This document shows, piece by piece, positions 32,910-42,298 of a DNA stretch of 64,000 nt. The notes below the pieces were generated by a model that was not told where the DNA came from, searched no databases, and worked only from the letters and a program-made list of their open reading frames with translations. Numbering within the stretch: the first letter of the stretch is position 1; every line of letters starts with the position of its first letter. Made by a program: the position numbers and the translations under genes. The stretch spans positions 62,001 through 126,000 of the forward strand of contig CAZHPA010000002.1 of NCBI GenBank assembly GCA_964533945.1, written 5' to 3'. This DNA comes from CAZHPA01 sp964533945 (GTDB lineage Bacteria > Bacillota > Clostridia > Lachnospirales > WRBF01).

Positions 32910-35900
32910 ATGACGAAATTTGTCAAAAAAATTATTGCGCTAACAATGATTTTGGCATTAACCGTTTGCAATTTAGTTATTGCTAATGCTGCCGGGGAAT
33001 TAATTGCATACTATACAGTTTCAACCGTTTCCGGCAAACCGGGAGATACAGTCAAAGTTACCGTTACAATGAACACAACTGCAAAAGTTGCTGCTTGTGA
33101 TTACGAGATGCTGTTTGATAATACAGAGCTTGAAATTATTTCAGCAACAACTCCTTATGAAGGTTTCGTTCAATTAAACCCTAATCAAGGAGAAGGGTAT
33201 GTTAGGTTAGGTAGAGTAAATAACAACCCAGGAGATACAGGACAACACACTGTTATGGAAATAAATTTTAAAATTCTTAAAACAGGCGGGGAACCATTTC
33301 TTCAATTTTCTGCAACAGGCGCAAGAGATATTACCAATAACGCATATGGTGACCCCGTTCAAACACAAGTTACACAAGGAAAAATTAATATAATTCAAGA
33401 TGCTGCAACATACACAGTTTCAACTTCTGCAGGACTTCCAAATTCTACTGTTAACGTTAAAGTTAGCTTAGATACAAAAAGAAAAATTAAAACAGCTGAT
33501 TATGAGTTTAAATATAATCCAGCAGAACTTGAACTTCTTGAACAACCAACTACTGATTTAACAGCTGGAATGTACACCATAACTGTTGACGAAGAAAACC
33601 TTGGAACAATTACAATGTCAACAGACAACTCAAATGGCGATACAGGAAAAATTGATATTTTAAAATTTAAATTTAAAGTATTAAAAGATTCAGGAGAATC
33701 TCCACTGCAATTTAAAGTAATTGATTGTGTTGATACATGGGTTCCGGTAGGAAATAAAATTCCAACATATGTAAACCCAGGCAAAGTAATTGTTTCTTCA
33801 AAAACACCAACAGCAGTAACTGTTACAAAACCTTCTAATATAATTTATGGTGAAACACTTGAAGACCCTGCTGCAACAGCAGCAATAACCGGTGCAGGAA
33901 ACACATTCACTTATGCATATTCCGGAACAGCATTAGATGGAACACAATATACCGGAACAGATAAGCCAACTAAAGCAGGAACATATACAGTTACAGCAAC
34001 ATTGGTCAGTAATAGCCATGTTGGACAAGGTACCAAAACATTTTCAATCTCTCCAAAACTTGTTACATTAACAAAAGGAACTGTTGTTGTTGATTCTAAA
34101 GTTTATGATGGTAATGTTCAAGCTACAACAAGCGGTGAACTTGGAATTTCGGGCTTATTGGCAGAAGATACAGAAGTTAAAGCAGTAGCTACTTCGATTG
34201 AATTTGCAAGCAAAAATGCCGGAACAGCAATTAATATGATTGCCAAAGGTTATTCCTTAACAGGAAATGGAAGCAAAAATTACACAGTTTCATCAGGCAA
34301 CATTTCAAATTTAACAGGCGAAATTTCACCAAAAGCCGTAACATTAACAAAGGGAACTGTTGTTGTTTCTCCTAAAGTTTATGACGGTACTATTACGGCT
34401 ACAAAAACTGGCGAATTTGGAATTTCTGGCTTATTAGCACAAGACACAAAAGTTAGGGCTCAAGCTCTAGTTGAATTTGTAAGCAAAGATGCCGGAACGG
34501 CAGTTAGTGTAATTGCTAAAAATTATTCATTAACTGGAGAAAACTACCAAAACTACACAATTGAATCAAACAACGTTTCAGGGTTAACAGGTGTAATTTC
34601 TCAAAAACCTGTTACTTTATCAAAAGGAACTGTTGTTGTTGATTCTAAAGTTTATGATGGTAACGTTCAAGCTACAACAAGCGGCGAACTTGGAATTTCA
34701 GGCTTATTGGCACAAGATACAGAAGTTAAAGCAGAAGCTTCTTCAATTGAGTTCGTAAGCAAAAATGCCGGTGCAACAATTAGCATGATTGCTAAAGACT
34801 ATGCATTAACGGGAGTTGGCAGCCAAAACTACAAGCTTTCATCAGGCTCTATTTCAGGCTTAACAGGTGCTATTACCAAAAGACCAATCGAAGTAAAAAT
34901 TGATGATGCTACAAAAGAATACGGCGAACCAAACCCAAGCTTTACATTTGCATTAACCGACCCAACACAATTGGTTGAAGGCGAAACAGTTCAAGGTCTT
35001 TTAATTAGATTAAGTTCTTTAGCAACTCCAGCATCGCCTGTTGGCTCAGAACATGCAATAACCGGTGCTTCTTCTAACTTAAACTACAACGTAACATTTA
35101 TAAATGGGTTATTGAAAGTAGTAAGCGCAACTAAAAAATATAGCGTTACTTTAACATCCGATAATGGAGGAAGAGCAGCCATAACAAGCAATGCAACACA
35201 ATATTATTATGGAGATACCGTTACAATAAAAGCAACTCCTAATGCGGGATATTACTTCTATAATTGGACAGTTACTTCAGGCAGTGTTACTATTGATAAG
35301 CCTTCAAGCGCTGAAACTTCATTCAAAATGCCTGCAGGCAACGTTACAATTAAAGCTAACTTTAGACTATATAGCGAAAGCAGTAGTTCAAGTAGCAGCT
35401 CGAGCAGTAGTTCAAGCAGCAGTAGTTCATCAACACCATATATTCCGCCAACTTCTTCAGAACAAAAAACAACTCCTGCAGTTGTAAGTTCTAAAACATC
35501 TGCAACGGTTAGCATTAAACCTACGGTTCAATTTGAAGGTATTGTTTCTGGCAAAGTTGACACTGCTTCCGTAAACAAACTTATAGAAGACGTTAAAAAG
35601 GCAGAAAAAGAAGGTACAGAAAAAACAATAGAAATTAAAGTTGAAAAATTACAAAATGTTAAATCATATACTACCGAAATGGCAAGCAGCGATTTTAAAC
35701 GCATTGCAGAAAGCACAAAAGCAAGCGTTAAAATTGATACCGAACTTGCATATGTTGCATTAAATTCACATGCTGTTAGCAATGTTAGCAATTCAGCTAA
35801 AAGCGGAAATGTTGCCGTAACAATTGAAAAAGCTTTAGAAACTTATATTTCAGGAGCAGCAAAAGATGCTGTAGATAACAGACCTGTTATTAACATTGTT

Positions 35901-36674
35901 CTTAAAGCAGGAGAAAATGGCATTTCAAATCTTGGTAAAAACGGAAAAGCCGAAATCGCTATTCCATATAAGCCAGCAGCAGGAGAAAATCTTAATGCAA
36001 TAGTTGTTTACCAAATTAATTCAAAAGGCGAAGCGCAAGTTATTAAAAATGCTAAATATAATTCGAAAATAGGTTGTGTAACATTTACCGTACCTCATTT
36101 GTCAAAATTTGCTATAGGATATAATCCTATTGAATTTACAGATGTTTCAAAAGATTCAGGATATTATGATGCTGTTTCATTTGCAGCAGCAAGAGGCATA
36201 ACTTCTGGAACTTCAGCTGAAACATTTAGCCCAATGCAAACATTAACAAGAGCCCAATTTGTTGTTCTTCTTATGAATGCATATAATATTGCGCCGGATG
36301 TTAGTCCTGAAAATAACTTTGAAGATGCAGGCGACGATTATTATACAGGCTATTTGTCAGCTGCAAAACGTTTAGGTATTTCGGCAGGTGTTGGCGATAA
36401 CATGTTTGCACCTAACAAAGAATTAACTAACCAAGAAATGTACACATTGTTATATAATGCGTTGAAAGCAATTAATGAGCTTCCAAAAGTAAAAGGCTCA
36501 AGAACGTTTGAATCGTACAAAGATGCAAGCGAAGTTGCCGATTGGGCAAAAACTGCAATTAGCACATTAGTTGAAACAAGAGTTGTTGGTATTGGTATGG
36601 ATACTATTAATCCAACAGGTGCAGCAACAAGGGCAAGAATGGTTCAAACTTTACACACTTTGCTTAATCTATAA
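32910..36674 (+). CDS. SLH-anchored surface protein with two cohesin-like modules (putative scaffoldin)
   Basis: 1254 residues. Signal peptide (to about 27), then two cohesin-like modules at about 28-165 (VSTVSGKPGDTVKVTVTM, YEMLFDNTELEII) and 166-295 (YEFKYNPAELELL). An MBG-type domain at about 299-380 is followed by three YDG-type repeats (about 382, 474, 565), another MBG domain (656), a bacterial repeat domain (741), an 18-Ser stretch (~823) and a conserved pre-SLH region. About three SLH domains occupy 1073-1254 (FTDVSKDSGYYDAV...). SLH binds pyruvylated secondary wall polymer, so the protein should sit on the cell surface and hold dockerin-bearing partners. Confidence 0.85.
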   Translation: MTKFVKKIIALTMILALTVCNLVIANAAGELIAYYTVSTVSGKPGDTVKVTVTMNTTAKVAACDYEMLFDNTELEIISATTPYEGFVQLNPNQGEGYVRLGRVNNNPGDTGQHTVMEINFKILKTGGEPFLQFSATGARDITNNAYGDPVQTQVTQGKINIIQDAATYTVSTSAGLPNSTVNVKVSLDTKRKIKTADYEFKYNPAELELLEQPTTDLTAGMYTITVDEENLGTITMSTDNSNGDTGKIDILKFKFKVLKDSGESPLQFKVIDCVDTWVPVGNKIPTYVNPGKVIVSSKTPTAVTVTKPSNIIYGETLEDPAATAAITGAGNTFTYAYSGTALDGTQYTGTDKPTKAGTYTVTATLVSNSHVGQGTKTFSISPKLVTLTKGTVVVDSKVYDGNVQATTSGELGISGLLAEDTEVKAVATSIEFASKNAGTAINMIAKGYSLTGNGSKNYTVSSGNISNLTGEISPKAVTLTKGTVVVSPKVYDGTITATKTGEFGISGLLAQDTKVRAQALVEFVSKDAGTAVSVIAKNYSLTGENYQNYTIESNNVSGLTGVISQKPVTLSKGTVVVDSKVYDGNVQATTSGELGISGLLAQDTEVKAEASSIEFVSKNAGATISMIAKDYALTGVGSQNYKLSSGSISGLTGAITKRPIEVKIDDATKEYGEPNPSFTFALTDPTQLVEGETVQGLLIRLSSLATPASPVGSEHAITGASSNLNYNVTFINGLLKVVSATKKYSVTLTSDNGGRAAITSNATQYYYGDTVTIKATPNAGYYFYNWTVTSGSVTIDKPSSAETSFKMPAGNVTIKANFRLYSESSSSSSSSSSSSSSSSSSTPYIPPTSSEQKTTPAVVSSKTSATVSIKPTVQFEGIVSGKVDTASVNKLIEDVKKAEKEGTEKTIEIKVEKLQNVKSYTTEMASSDFKRIAESTKASVKIDTELAYVALNSHAVSNVSNSAKSGNVAVTIEKALETYISGAAKDAVDNRPVINIVLKAGENGISNLGKNGKAEIAIPYKPAAGENLNAIVVYQINSKGEAQVIKNAKYNSKIGCVTFTVPHLSKFAIGYNPIEFTDVSKDSGYYDAVSFAAARGITSGTSAETFSPMQTLTRAQFVVLLMNAYNIAPDVSPENNFEDAGDDYYTGYLSAAKRLGISAGVGDNMFAPNKELTNQEMYTLLYNALKAINELPKVKGSRTFESYKDASEVADWAKTAISTLVETRVVGIGMDTINPTGAATRARMVQTLHTLLNL
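34060..34875 (+). repeat. Three YDG-type tandem repeats inside the putative scaffoldin
   Basis: Units of about 91-92 codons begin near 34057, 34333 and 34606, each with VTL[TS]KGTVVV and KVYDG. Copies 1 and 3 are much closer to each other in DNA than to copy 2, which suggests recombination between them. Confidence 0.8.
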
Positions 36675-36680
36675 ACAAAT

Positions 36681-36716
36681 AAAAACAGTGCAGAATAATT
36701 TTCTGCACTGTTTTTT
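36681..36716. terminator. Bidirectional terminator after the putative scaffoldin gene
   Basis: Perfect 15-bp stem AAAAACAGTGCAGAA/TTCTGCACTGTTTTT with a 5-base loop, T-runs both ways. It serves the convergent hydrolase gene too, whose stop lies at its edge. Confidence 0.9.
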
Positions 36717-37467
36717 AATCAAGAAAGTTTTTTGCTATATTAAAAAATTCAATAGGGTTTGACAAAATTGCAGGATGACCTCCTTTGTCGAAAATATGCA
36801 TTTTTCCGTTTGGTATTTTATTTAACATTGCTGAGTATGTTTCAATATAAAAGTTTTCAAAGGCAAACTCATCTTCTTTGCTTCCTGTTAGCAAAGCTTT
36901 TACCCTAAGCATTTCAAGCGGTTTATGAAAAAATTTTCCTATGCTTTTATAATGCTCAAAAATAGCATTAGTATCATTATCGACAACTTGCTCCCAATCT
37001 TCCCCTTGATTAAAAACATAAAAAGCTTTTGCATGTTCGTTTTGTTTTGAAGCTTCTCTTTCTTTAATAACGTTTTTTGTAAATTGTTCCAAAGGTGTTT
37101 CGCCTTCAAAACTATCGGCAATTACACTTTCAATTAAGTCTGGACGTTCTAATGCAACGTTTAAAGCAACTAAAGCACCTCCACTGCTTCCTATTAAGCT
37201 TGCTTTTTTGCATTTTATGTATTCTAAAAGTTGTATTACTTGCATAGCCTCATCAAACCACAAATCTGAATGAAACTTATTAACTCTTTCAGATTTTCCA
37301 TGCCCTAAAAAATCAATTAAAATAACTTTATAGTGTTTTTTATAAATTTCTATAATTTCTGAAAACATTTTTGAAGAAGCTGTGTTACCATGTAAAAAAA
37401 CTAATGGATAACCTGAACCAACTTCTTCATAAAAACATTTTTTATTATTATATATAAAATTAGGCAT
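36715..37467 (-). CDS. Alpha/beta hydrolase
   Basis: 250 residues, cytoplasmic. Oxyanion HGNTASS near the N-terminus, nucleophile elbow GSSGG near residue 94 (IGSSGGALVALN), acid Asp in TGSKEDEF and catalytic His in GGHPAIL. The sequence resembles small esterases or C-C hydrolases; the substrate is unknown. ATG behind AAGGAGA. It sits antisense between the putative scaffoldin and the fucosidase, with no obvious functional link. Confidence 0.87.
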   Translation of the reverse strand: MPNFIYNNKKCFYEEVGSGYPLVFLHGNTASSKMFSEIIEIYKKHYKVILIDFLGHGKSERVNKFHSDLWFDEAMQVIQLLEYIKCKKASLIGSSGGALVALNVALERPDLIESVIADSFEGETPLEQFTKNVIKEREASKQNEHAKAFYVFNQGEDWEQVVDNDTNAIFEHYKSIGKFFHKPLEMLRVKALLTGSKEDEFAFENFYIETYSAMLNKIPNGKMHIFDKGGHPAILSNPIEFFNIAKNFLD

Positions 37468-37551
37468 TTTTTCTCCTTAATTATAAAACAAAAAGGCAAA
37501 CGTTGCATATTCGTTCACCTTTTTGTTTTTCTTTTTTCTTTTAAAATATAG

Positions 37552-37632
37552 TGCGGATGACAGGACTCGAACCTGCACCCTCGTCAGACAGGTTTCTAAG
37601 ACCTGCGCGTCTACCAATTCCGCCACATCCGC
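37552..37632 (-). tRNA. tRNA-Leu (TAG)
   Basis: 81 bases: acceptor GCGGATG/CATCCGC, anticodon arm CAGGT-CTTAGAA-ACCTG with TAG, a class II variable arm and T-arm GCAGG-TTCGAGT-CCTGT. No CCA is encoded. Confidence 0.92.
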
Positions 37633-37752
37633 GAATGTTAAAATGCTGGAATTGATTATATAACACAAAAATAAAAATGTCAATAGCAAACTTAAAAAAT
37701 CTTCTAATTATTTTATTATATGTTTAATGCATAAACAGACCATAACTCATTA

Positions 37753-37781
37753 TTGACTTTGTGTATAATTTGGAATAATAT
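37753..37781 (+). promoter_or_regulatory. Possible promoter of the fucosidase gene
   Basis: TTGACT at 37753-37758, 17 bases, TAATAT at 37776-37781, about 38 bases before the GTG start. The -10 match is partial. Confidence 0.45.
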
Positions 37782-37818
37782 AAATATATACAAAAATAAC
37801 AAAAAAGAAGGTGTTAAA

Positions 37819-40800
37819 GTGAAATTTTGTAAAATAATTGCAACTACCGCATTATCTTTTTGCTTAATATCTGGGTTATCAAACATTACATATGCACAAA
37901 ACTCGCCTAGCCCACATTATCCGCTTCCTTCAAGGGGTCAATTTGAATATCACGAAGAAGAATTGGCAGGCTTTATACATTTTGGTGTTAATACATTTAC
38001 AGGTTCTGAATGGGGTTCTGGAAATGAAAATCCAAGCGTTTTTAATCCAACAAACCTTGATGTTGAACAATGGGTTAAGGAATTTAAAGACGCTGGATTT
38101 AAGCGAATTATTATAACAGGAAAACACCATGATGGTTTTTGCTTATGGCAAAGCAAATATACGAACCACGATATGCAAGGAAGCCCATACAAAGACGGAA
38201 AAGGCGATATACTACAAGAACTTTCGCAAGCTTGTACTAAATATGATATAGATATGGGCTTTTATCTTTCTCCATGGGATGCTCACGAACCAAGCTATGG
38301 CTATGGAAATGGATATAATGATGAAACAGATACAAATGGCGACTACAACCAATTTTATATGAATCAACTTAGAGAAATTTTAGGCAAAGAAACGTTTGTT
38401 GATGAAGATGGGCAAACAAAATACAAATACGGCAACAACGGCGTTTTTAAGGAAGTTTGGATGGACGGAGCAAAAGGTTCTGGGGCTGCAGCACAAAACT
38501 ATAAGTTTAACGAATGGTTTGCGTTAATTAAACAACTTCAGCCTGAAGCCGTAATTTTTAGCCCATATGCTACAGAAATACGCTGGGTTGGAAATGAAAG
38601 CGGAATTGCGGGCGACCCTTGTTGGTCTAAAATTGACGCACAAAGAATCAAAGATGATTATGACATTAGAAAGCAAGAATTTCCGTCATACTTAAATTCG
38701 GGTGACCCAAACGGTGACATTTGGAGTATAGGAGAAGCTGATGTTTCGTTGCGCCCCGGCTGGTTTTATCATTCGTCGCAAAATCCAAAAACTATAGAGC
38801 AACTAAATAACATATATTTTAAATCTGTAGGGCGTGGACAGCCACTTCTTTTGAACGTTCCTCCGAATAAAGAAGGAAAGCTTTCAGATGAAGATGTTGC
38901 AAGATTAAGACAATTTGGAAACGCAATAAAGCAAACATTTGCAAACGATTTAACACAACAAAGCGGTGTTAGCATAACTGCAAGTTCAACAAGAGGCTCA
39001 GAATATTCTGCCGAAAAAACTATTGATAATAACAACGATACATATTGGACTATGGAAGATGGACAAACAACAGGAAGTATAATTGTTGATTTAGGTGCAA
39101 GCAAAACTTTTGATGTTATTAGTATTCAAGAATATATAAAGCTAGGACAAAGAGTTTCAGGCTTTAAAGTTGAATATAAAGATAAAAGCGGTAATTGGGT
39201 TACATATGGCTCGGGAAAAACTATAGGCTACAAACGTTTAGTTCAAGGTACTGTAGTTTCTGCAAGAGAAATTAAAATAACTATAGAAAGCTCGCAAGCT
39301 GTTCCTTTAATTAGCAGCATTGGGGTTTATAAAGCAAGCGTTGACTTTGAACTTCCAAGCGCCGTTCCTCAAGGGCTTGGCGTTATAACTGCCAATCAAA
39401 TGGAAGCTAGCAGCTGGAACTATGAAGATTCTGATTTCGGACCCGGAACAAGTATGTGGGCAAATTCTGGAACTGCTACATTTAAATTTAATGGCACTAA
39501 ATTTTGGCTTGGAACAACAATTGATTTTTCCCATGGTAATTATAAAGTAACTATAGATGGCGTTGATTATGGACCTATAAACACAAACGGAACACCACGC
39601 AAAACAAACGCTATAACATTTGAATCTCCGAATTTGCCAAACGGAGAGCATACTGTAACTGTAACTTGCCTTGCAGACAAGCCAAGCAACAACGCAATAG
39701 GTATTAACGCCGCATATTTTATGGGTGAAGGTGTTAGTATGTTTGATATTGAAAGCAAACCACATAAAGTGCTAGAAGGCGATAGCATTGATGTTGTTGT
39801 TAAACGTTCTGGGGATTTAACAAAACCCGCAAGCGTTTTGTTTACAACTCCTCCAGATAGTGCTGTGCAAGGGCAATATTATGTTGATATTAGCAAAAGG
39901 ATTAATTTCTTACCAGGCGAAACTGAAAAAGTTGTTAAAGTTCAAACGTTAAAAGAAGATAGAAATGCTTCGCCTACTCTTACATTTTATGCGGCACTAT
40001 CGGATGCAACCGATGGGTCAATAGTTGGCTTTAACAAAAGAACGGTAATTACAATAGAAAATTCTGACACAATAACACAACCTCCGGCGCAAACAGTATA
40101 TACGGAAGCAAACCCATTTATGCTTCCGGCTAAATTAGGAATTGAAAAGCGTTTAGAAGCAGAAGACATACAATTAATTACAGGCGGCAATTCTGAAACA
40201 GACGTTAAAGTTGTTAATGTTTCAGCGGCAAGCAAGTCTAAAATGGTTGATAATTTTAATAGCGGCAATAGTATTAAACTATATTACAATGCACCAGTTG
40301 CAGGTACATATTCAATTAAAATGAACTTTAGAACAAATGCTTCAAATAAAACTGTTTCAATAGTTGGCGAAAACATTAAAGACATAAATAACAAAACATT
40401 TAACAACACCTCAATGGCAATTCAAACTTCAGCATTTGATATTGTTGTTGAAAAAGAAGGTAAAGGCATAATTGAATTTATAGCAGGCTCAAATGGAGCG
40501 CCCGGAATAGATAAGTTAGATATTTCATATAAAGCAAGTTCTATGGCATATCAAATGCCTATTTCCAACGTTTTTTCTGCTTCTGATAGATTTGTTTTCC
40601 CTTCTGAATTAGGAGCGTTAAAACGCATTGAAGGGGAATATATGGAGCTTGATTCTAGTGAATCTGCAGCCGGTAAAGAAATTAGGCTTGCAAACGACAC
40701 ACAAAGAAGCAACGGCAAATTTGTTGATTGGTTTACTGCAAACAACAAACTTCACCTTTACTACAACGCACCGGCGGCAGGAAAATATTTAGTTACAATT

Positions 40801-41496
40801 AATTTGTTTTCGGGTTCAACAAATAGTTATATAGTTTCAGGCGAAAAACTTGCAAAAACAACTACGTTTGAAATTTCGCCAACTAATGCTTGGGTTGAAC
40901 GCAGTTTCGAGCTTGAAATTTCGCAAGCCGGAGAAGGAATGATTACTTTAGCAGCAGGAAGCGGCGGAGCTCCAAATACAGACTATCTCGACATAGCTCT
41001 TATGGAATATTCAGAAAAATCTTCTGCTCCTATAGTTTCAAAAAATCTTGATAGAGAAGTTTATGTTATTAACAACCAACCTGTAGTTTTATCTGTTTCG
41101 GCTTCATCAAGCCAAGGACAGTTAAGTTATCAATGGTTTAAAGGAAGCCAAGAATTAGTAGGAGAAACAAATAATAGTTTAACTGTTTCAGAATCGGGAA
41201 ATTATTATGTTGTTATAACAAATATAGAAGACGGCAAAAGTCCTGCAACAGTAAAAAGCGTTTCGTGTGCTGCTATTGAGCGATTTGAAGTTCCTAATGA
41301 AAAAGAATTTGATATTAACAGCGACGGCACTGTAGATGTTAAAGACATTATTTTATCACTTCAGTTCGCAAAAGACTATAAAGTGCCAACAGCAGAACAA
41401 GTAGCTATTGTTGATATTAATAAAAATGGTATAATTGAAATAAGCGAAGTTCAATATATACTTGATTCAATTGTTGCCGAGCAGTTAGGAATTTAG
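37819..41496 (+). CDS. Secreted GH29 alpha-L-fucosidase with carbohydrate-binding modules and C-terminal dockerin
   Basis: About 1225 residues. Signal peptide (to NITYA), then a GH29 domain to about residue 365: FGVNTFTGSEWG, GKHHDGFCLW, YLSPWD, and nucleophile Asp in VWMDGAKG. Then an F5/8 type C (CBM32-like) module, a beta-sandwich, a Calx-beta-like region (KVLEGDSIDVVV), two CBM6/35-like modules and an Ig-like domain. The C-terminal dockerin has two calcium loops, DINSDGTVDVKD and DINKNGIIEISE, with canonical ligands. It releases fucose from host or plant glycans. GTG 37819 is preferred; upstream in-frame starts lie in the promoter. Confidence 0.9.
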   Translation: MKFCKIIATTALSFCLISGLSNITYAQNSPSPHYPLPSRGQFEYHEEELAGFIHFGVNTFTGSEWGSGNENPSVFNPTNLDVEQWVKEFKDAGFKRIIITGKHHDGFCLWQSKYTNHDMQGSPYKDGKGDILQELSQACTKYDIDMGFYLSPWDAHEPSYGYGNGYNDETDTNGDYNQFYMNQLREILGKETFVDEDGQTKYKYGNNGVFKEVWMDGAKGSGAAAQNYKFNEWFALIKQLQPEAVIFSPYATEIRWVGNESGIAGDPCWSKIDAQRIKDDYDIRKQEFPSYLNSGDPNGDIWSIGEADVSLRPGWFYHSSQNPKTIEQLNNIYFKSVGRGQPLLLNVPPNKEGKLSDEDVARLRQFGNAIKQTFANDLTQQSGVSITASSTRGSEYSAEKTIDNNNDTYWTMEDGQTTGSIIVDLGASKTFDVISIQEYIKLGQRVSGFKVEYKDKSGNWVTYGSGKTIGYKRLVQGTVVSAREIKITIESSQAVPLISSIGVYKASVDFELPSAVPQGLGVITANQMEASSWNYEDSDFGPGTSMWANSGTATFKFNGTKFWLGTTIDFSHGNYKVTIDGVDYGPINTNGTPRKTNAITFESPNLPNGEHTVTVTCLADKPSNNAIGINAAYFMGEGVSMFDIESKPHKVLEGDSIDVVVKRSGDLTKPASVLFTTPPDSAVQGQYYVDISKRINFLPGETEKVVKVQTLKEDRNASPTLTFYAALSDATDGSIVGFNKRTVITIENSDTITQPPAQTVYTEANPFMLPAKLGIEKRLEAEDIQLITGGNSETDVKVVNVSAASKSKMVDNFNSGNSIKLYYNAPVAGTYSIKMNFRTNASNKTVSIVGENIKDINNKTFNNTSMAIQTSAFDIVVEKEGKGIIEFIAGSNGAPGIDKLDISYKASSMAYQMPISNVFSASDRFVFPSELGALKRIEGEYMELDSSESAAGKEIRLANDTQRSNGKFVDWFTANNKLHLYYNAPAAGKYLVTINLFSGSTNSYIVSGEKLAKTTTFEISPTNAWVERSFELEISQAGEGMITLAAGSGGAPNTDYLDIALMEYSEKSSAPIVSKNLDREVYVINNQPVVLSVSASSSQGQLSYQWFKGSQELVGETNNSLTVSESGNYYVVITNIEDGKSPATVKSVSCAAIERFEVPNEKEFDINSDGTVDVKDIILSLQFAKDYKVPTAEQVAIVDINKNGIIEISEVQYILDSIVAEQLGI

Positions 41497-41510
41497 AAAG
41501 GGAAGCAATT

Positions 41511-42122
41511 ATGAATTTAGAGCTAACTATTAAAAATTTAAATAAAAATGGCATGAGCGCATATTGTGTTAAAACAAAAGAGGAAGTTTTAGGTTTATTA
41601 AAAGAACTTACAAAAGAAGGAGATACAGTAGCATTCGGGGGAAGTGTTACTAATGTTGAATGTGGTGTATCCAACTTTTTGAAGCAAAATAACTACAACT
41701 TAGTTGATAGAAGTGACTATGAAAAAGCGTATAGCGCTGATGTATATATTTGCAGCAGCAATGCAATTACCGAAACGGGAACGCTCTACAATGTAGACGG
41801 GCGTTCTAACCGTGTTTCAGCTATTGCTCATGGCCCAAAATCAGTTATTATAATTGCAGGAACTAACAAAATCGTAGAAAATTTGGAAGCCGCAATTAAT
41901 AGAGTTAAAACAATTGCCGCCCCTAAAAATTGCCAAAGACTTGGATTTAACACATATTGCACACAAAACGGAAAATGCGTTTCCTTAAATTTAGAAAACC
42001 CTGAAATGACAGACGGTTGCCAAAGCAATGAAAGAATTTGCTGCAACTATTTAATAAGCGCAAAGCAGCGGCAAACCGGAAGAATTAAAGTTATTTTAGT
42101 TGAACAAAATCTTGGTATGTAA
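41511..42122 (+). CDS. LUD-domain protein (LutC/YkgG-like)
   Basis: 203 residues. Motifs GDTVAFGGSVTNVECG, ADVYICSSNAITETGTLYNVDG and AHGPKSVIIIAGTNKIV are typical of the LUD (lactate utilisation, DUF162) domain. The three-Cys pattern near the C-terminus (CQSNERICC) is common in stand-alone clostridial members. In LutABC the domain takes part in lactate oxidation, but no lutA or lutB is nearby. It starts 14 bases after the fucosidase stop with ribosome binding site AAAGGGAAG, so the two are probably co-transcribed. Whether that is functional is unknown. Confidence 0.85.
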   Translation: MNLELTIKNLNKNGMSAYCVKTKEEVLGLLKELTKEGDTVAFGGSVTNVECGVSNFLKQNNYNLVDRSDYEKAYSADVYICSSNAITETGTLYNVDGRSNRVSAIAHGPKSVIIIAGTNKIVENLEAAINRVKTIAAPKNCQRLGFNTYCTQNGKCVSLNLENPEMTDGCQSNERICCNYLISAKQRQTGRIKVILVEQNLGM

Positions 42123-42141
42123 CATAAAAAGCTAATTCTGT

Positions 42142-42183
42142 TTACAATGCCGTCTATTTTTTATATTTAGTGCGGCATTGTAA
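42142..42183. terminator. Hairpin after the LUD gene
   Basis: Perfect 11-bp stem TTACAATGCCG/CGGCATTGTAA with a 20-base T-rich loop, but no T-run after it. It could be a weak terminator or a regulatory structure. Confidence 0.45.
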
Positions 42184-42298
42184 TCTACATTCTAAATCAT
42201 AAGCTTTGTTCATTGCTTCTCGCCTTATATAATGCTAGTCAATTTGCCTTCCGCTTATTTAAAACACCTAAAATACCTACAAAGAAAGGAATTAAATT

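Noticed and set aside
37477..37689. 70-codon minus-strand ORF over tRNA-Leu
   Set aside because: It reads through the tRNA gene; the tRNA cloverleaf explains the sequence.
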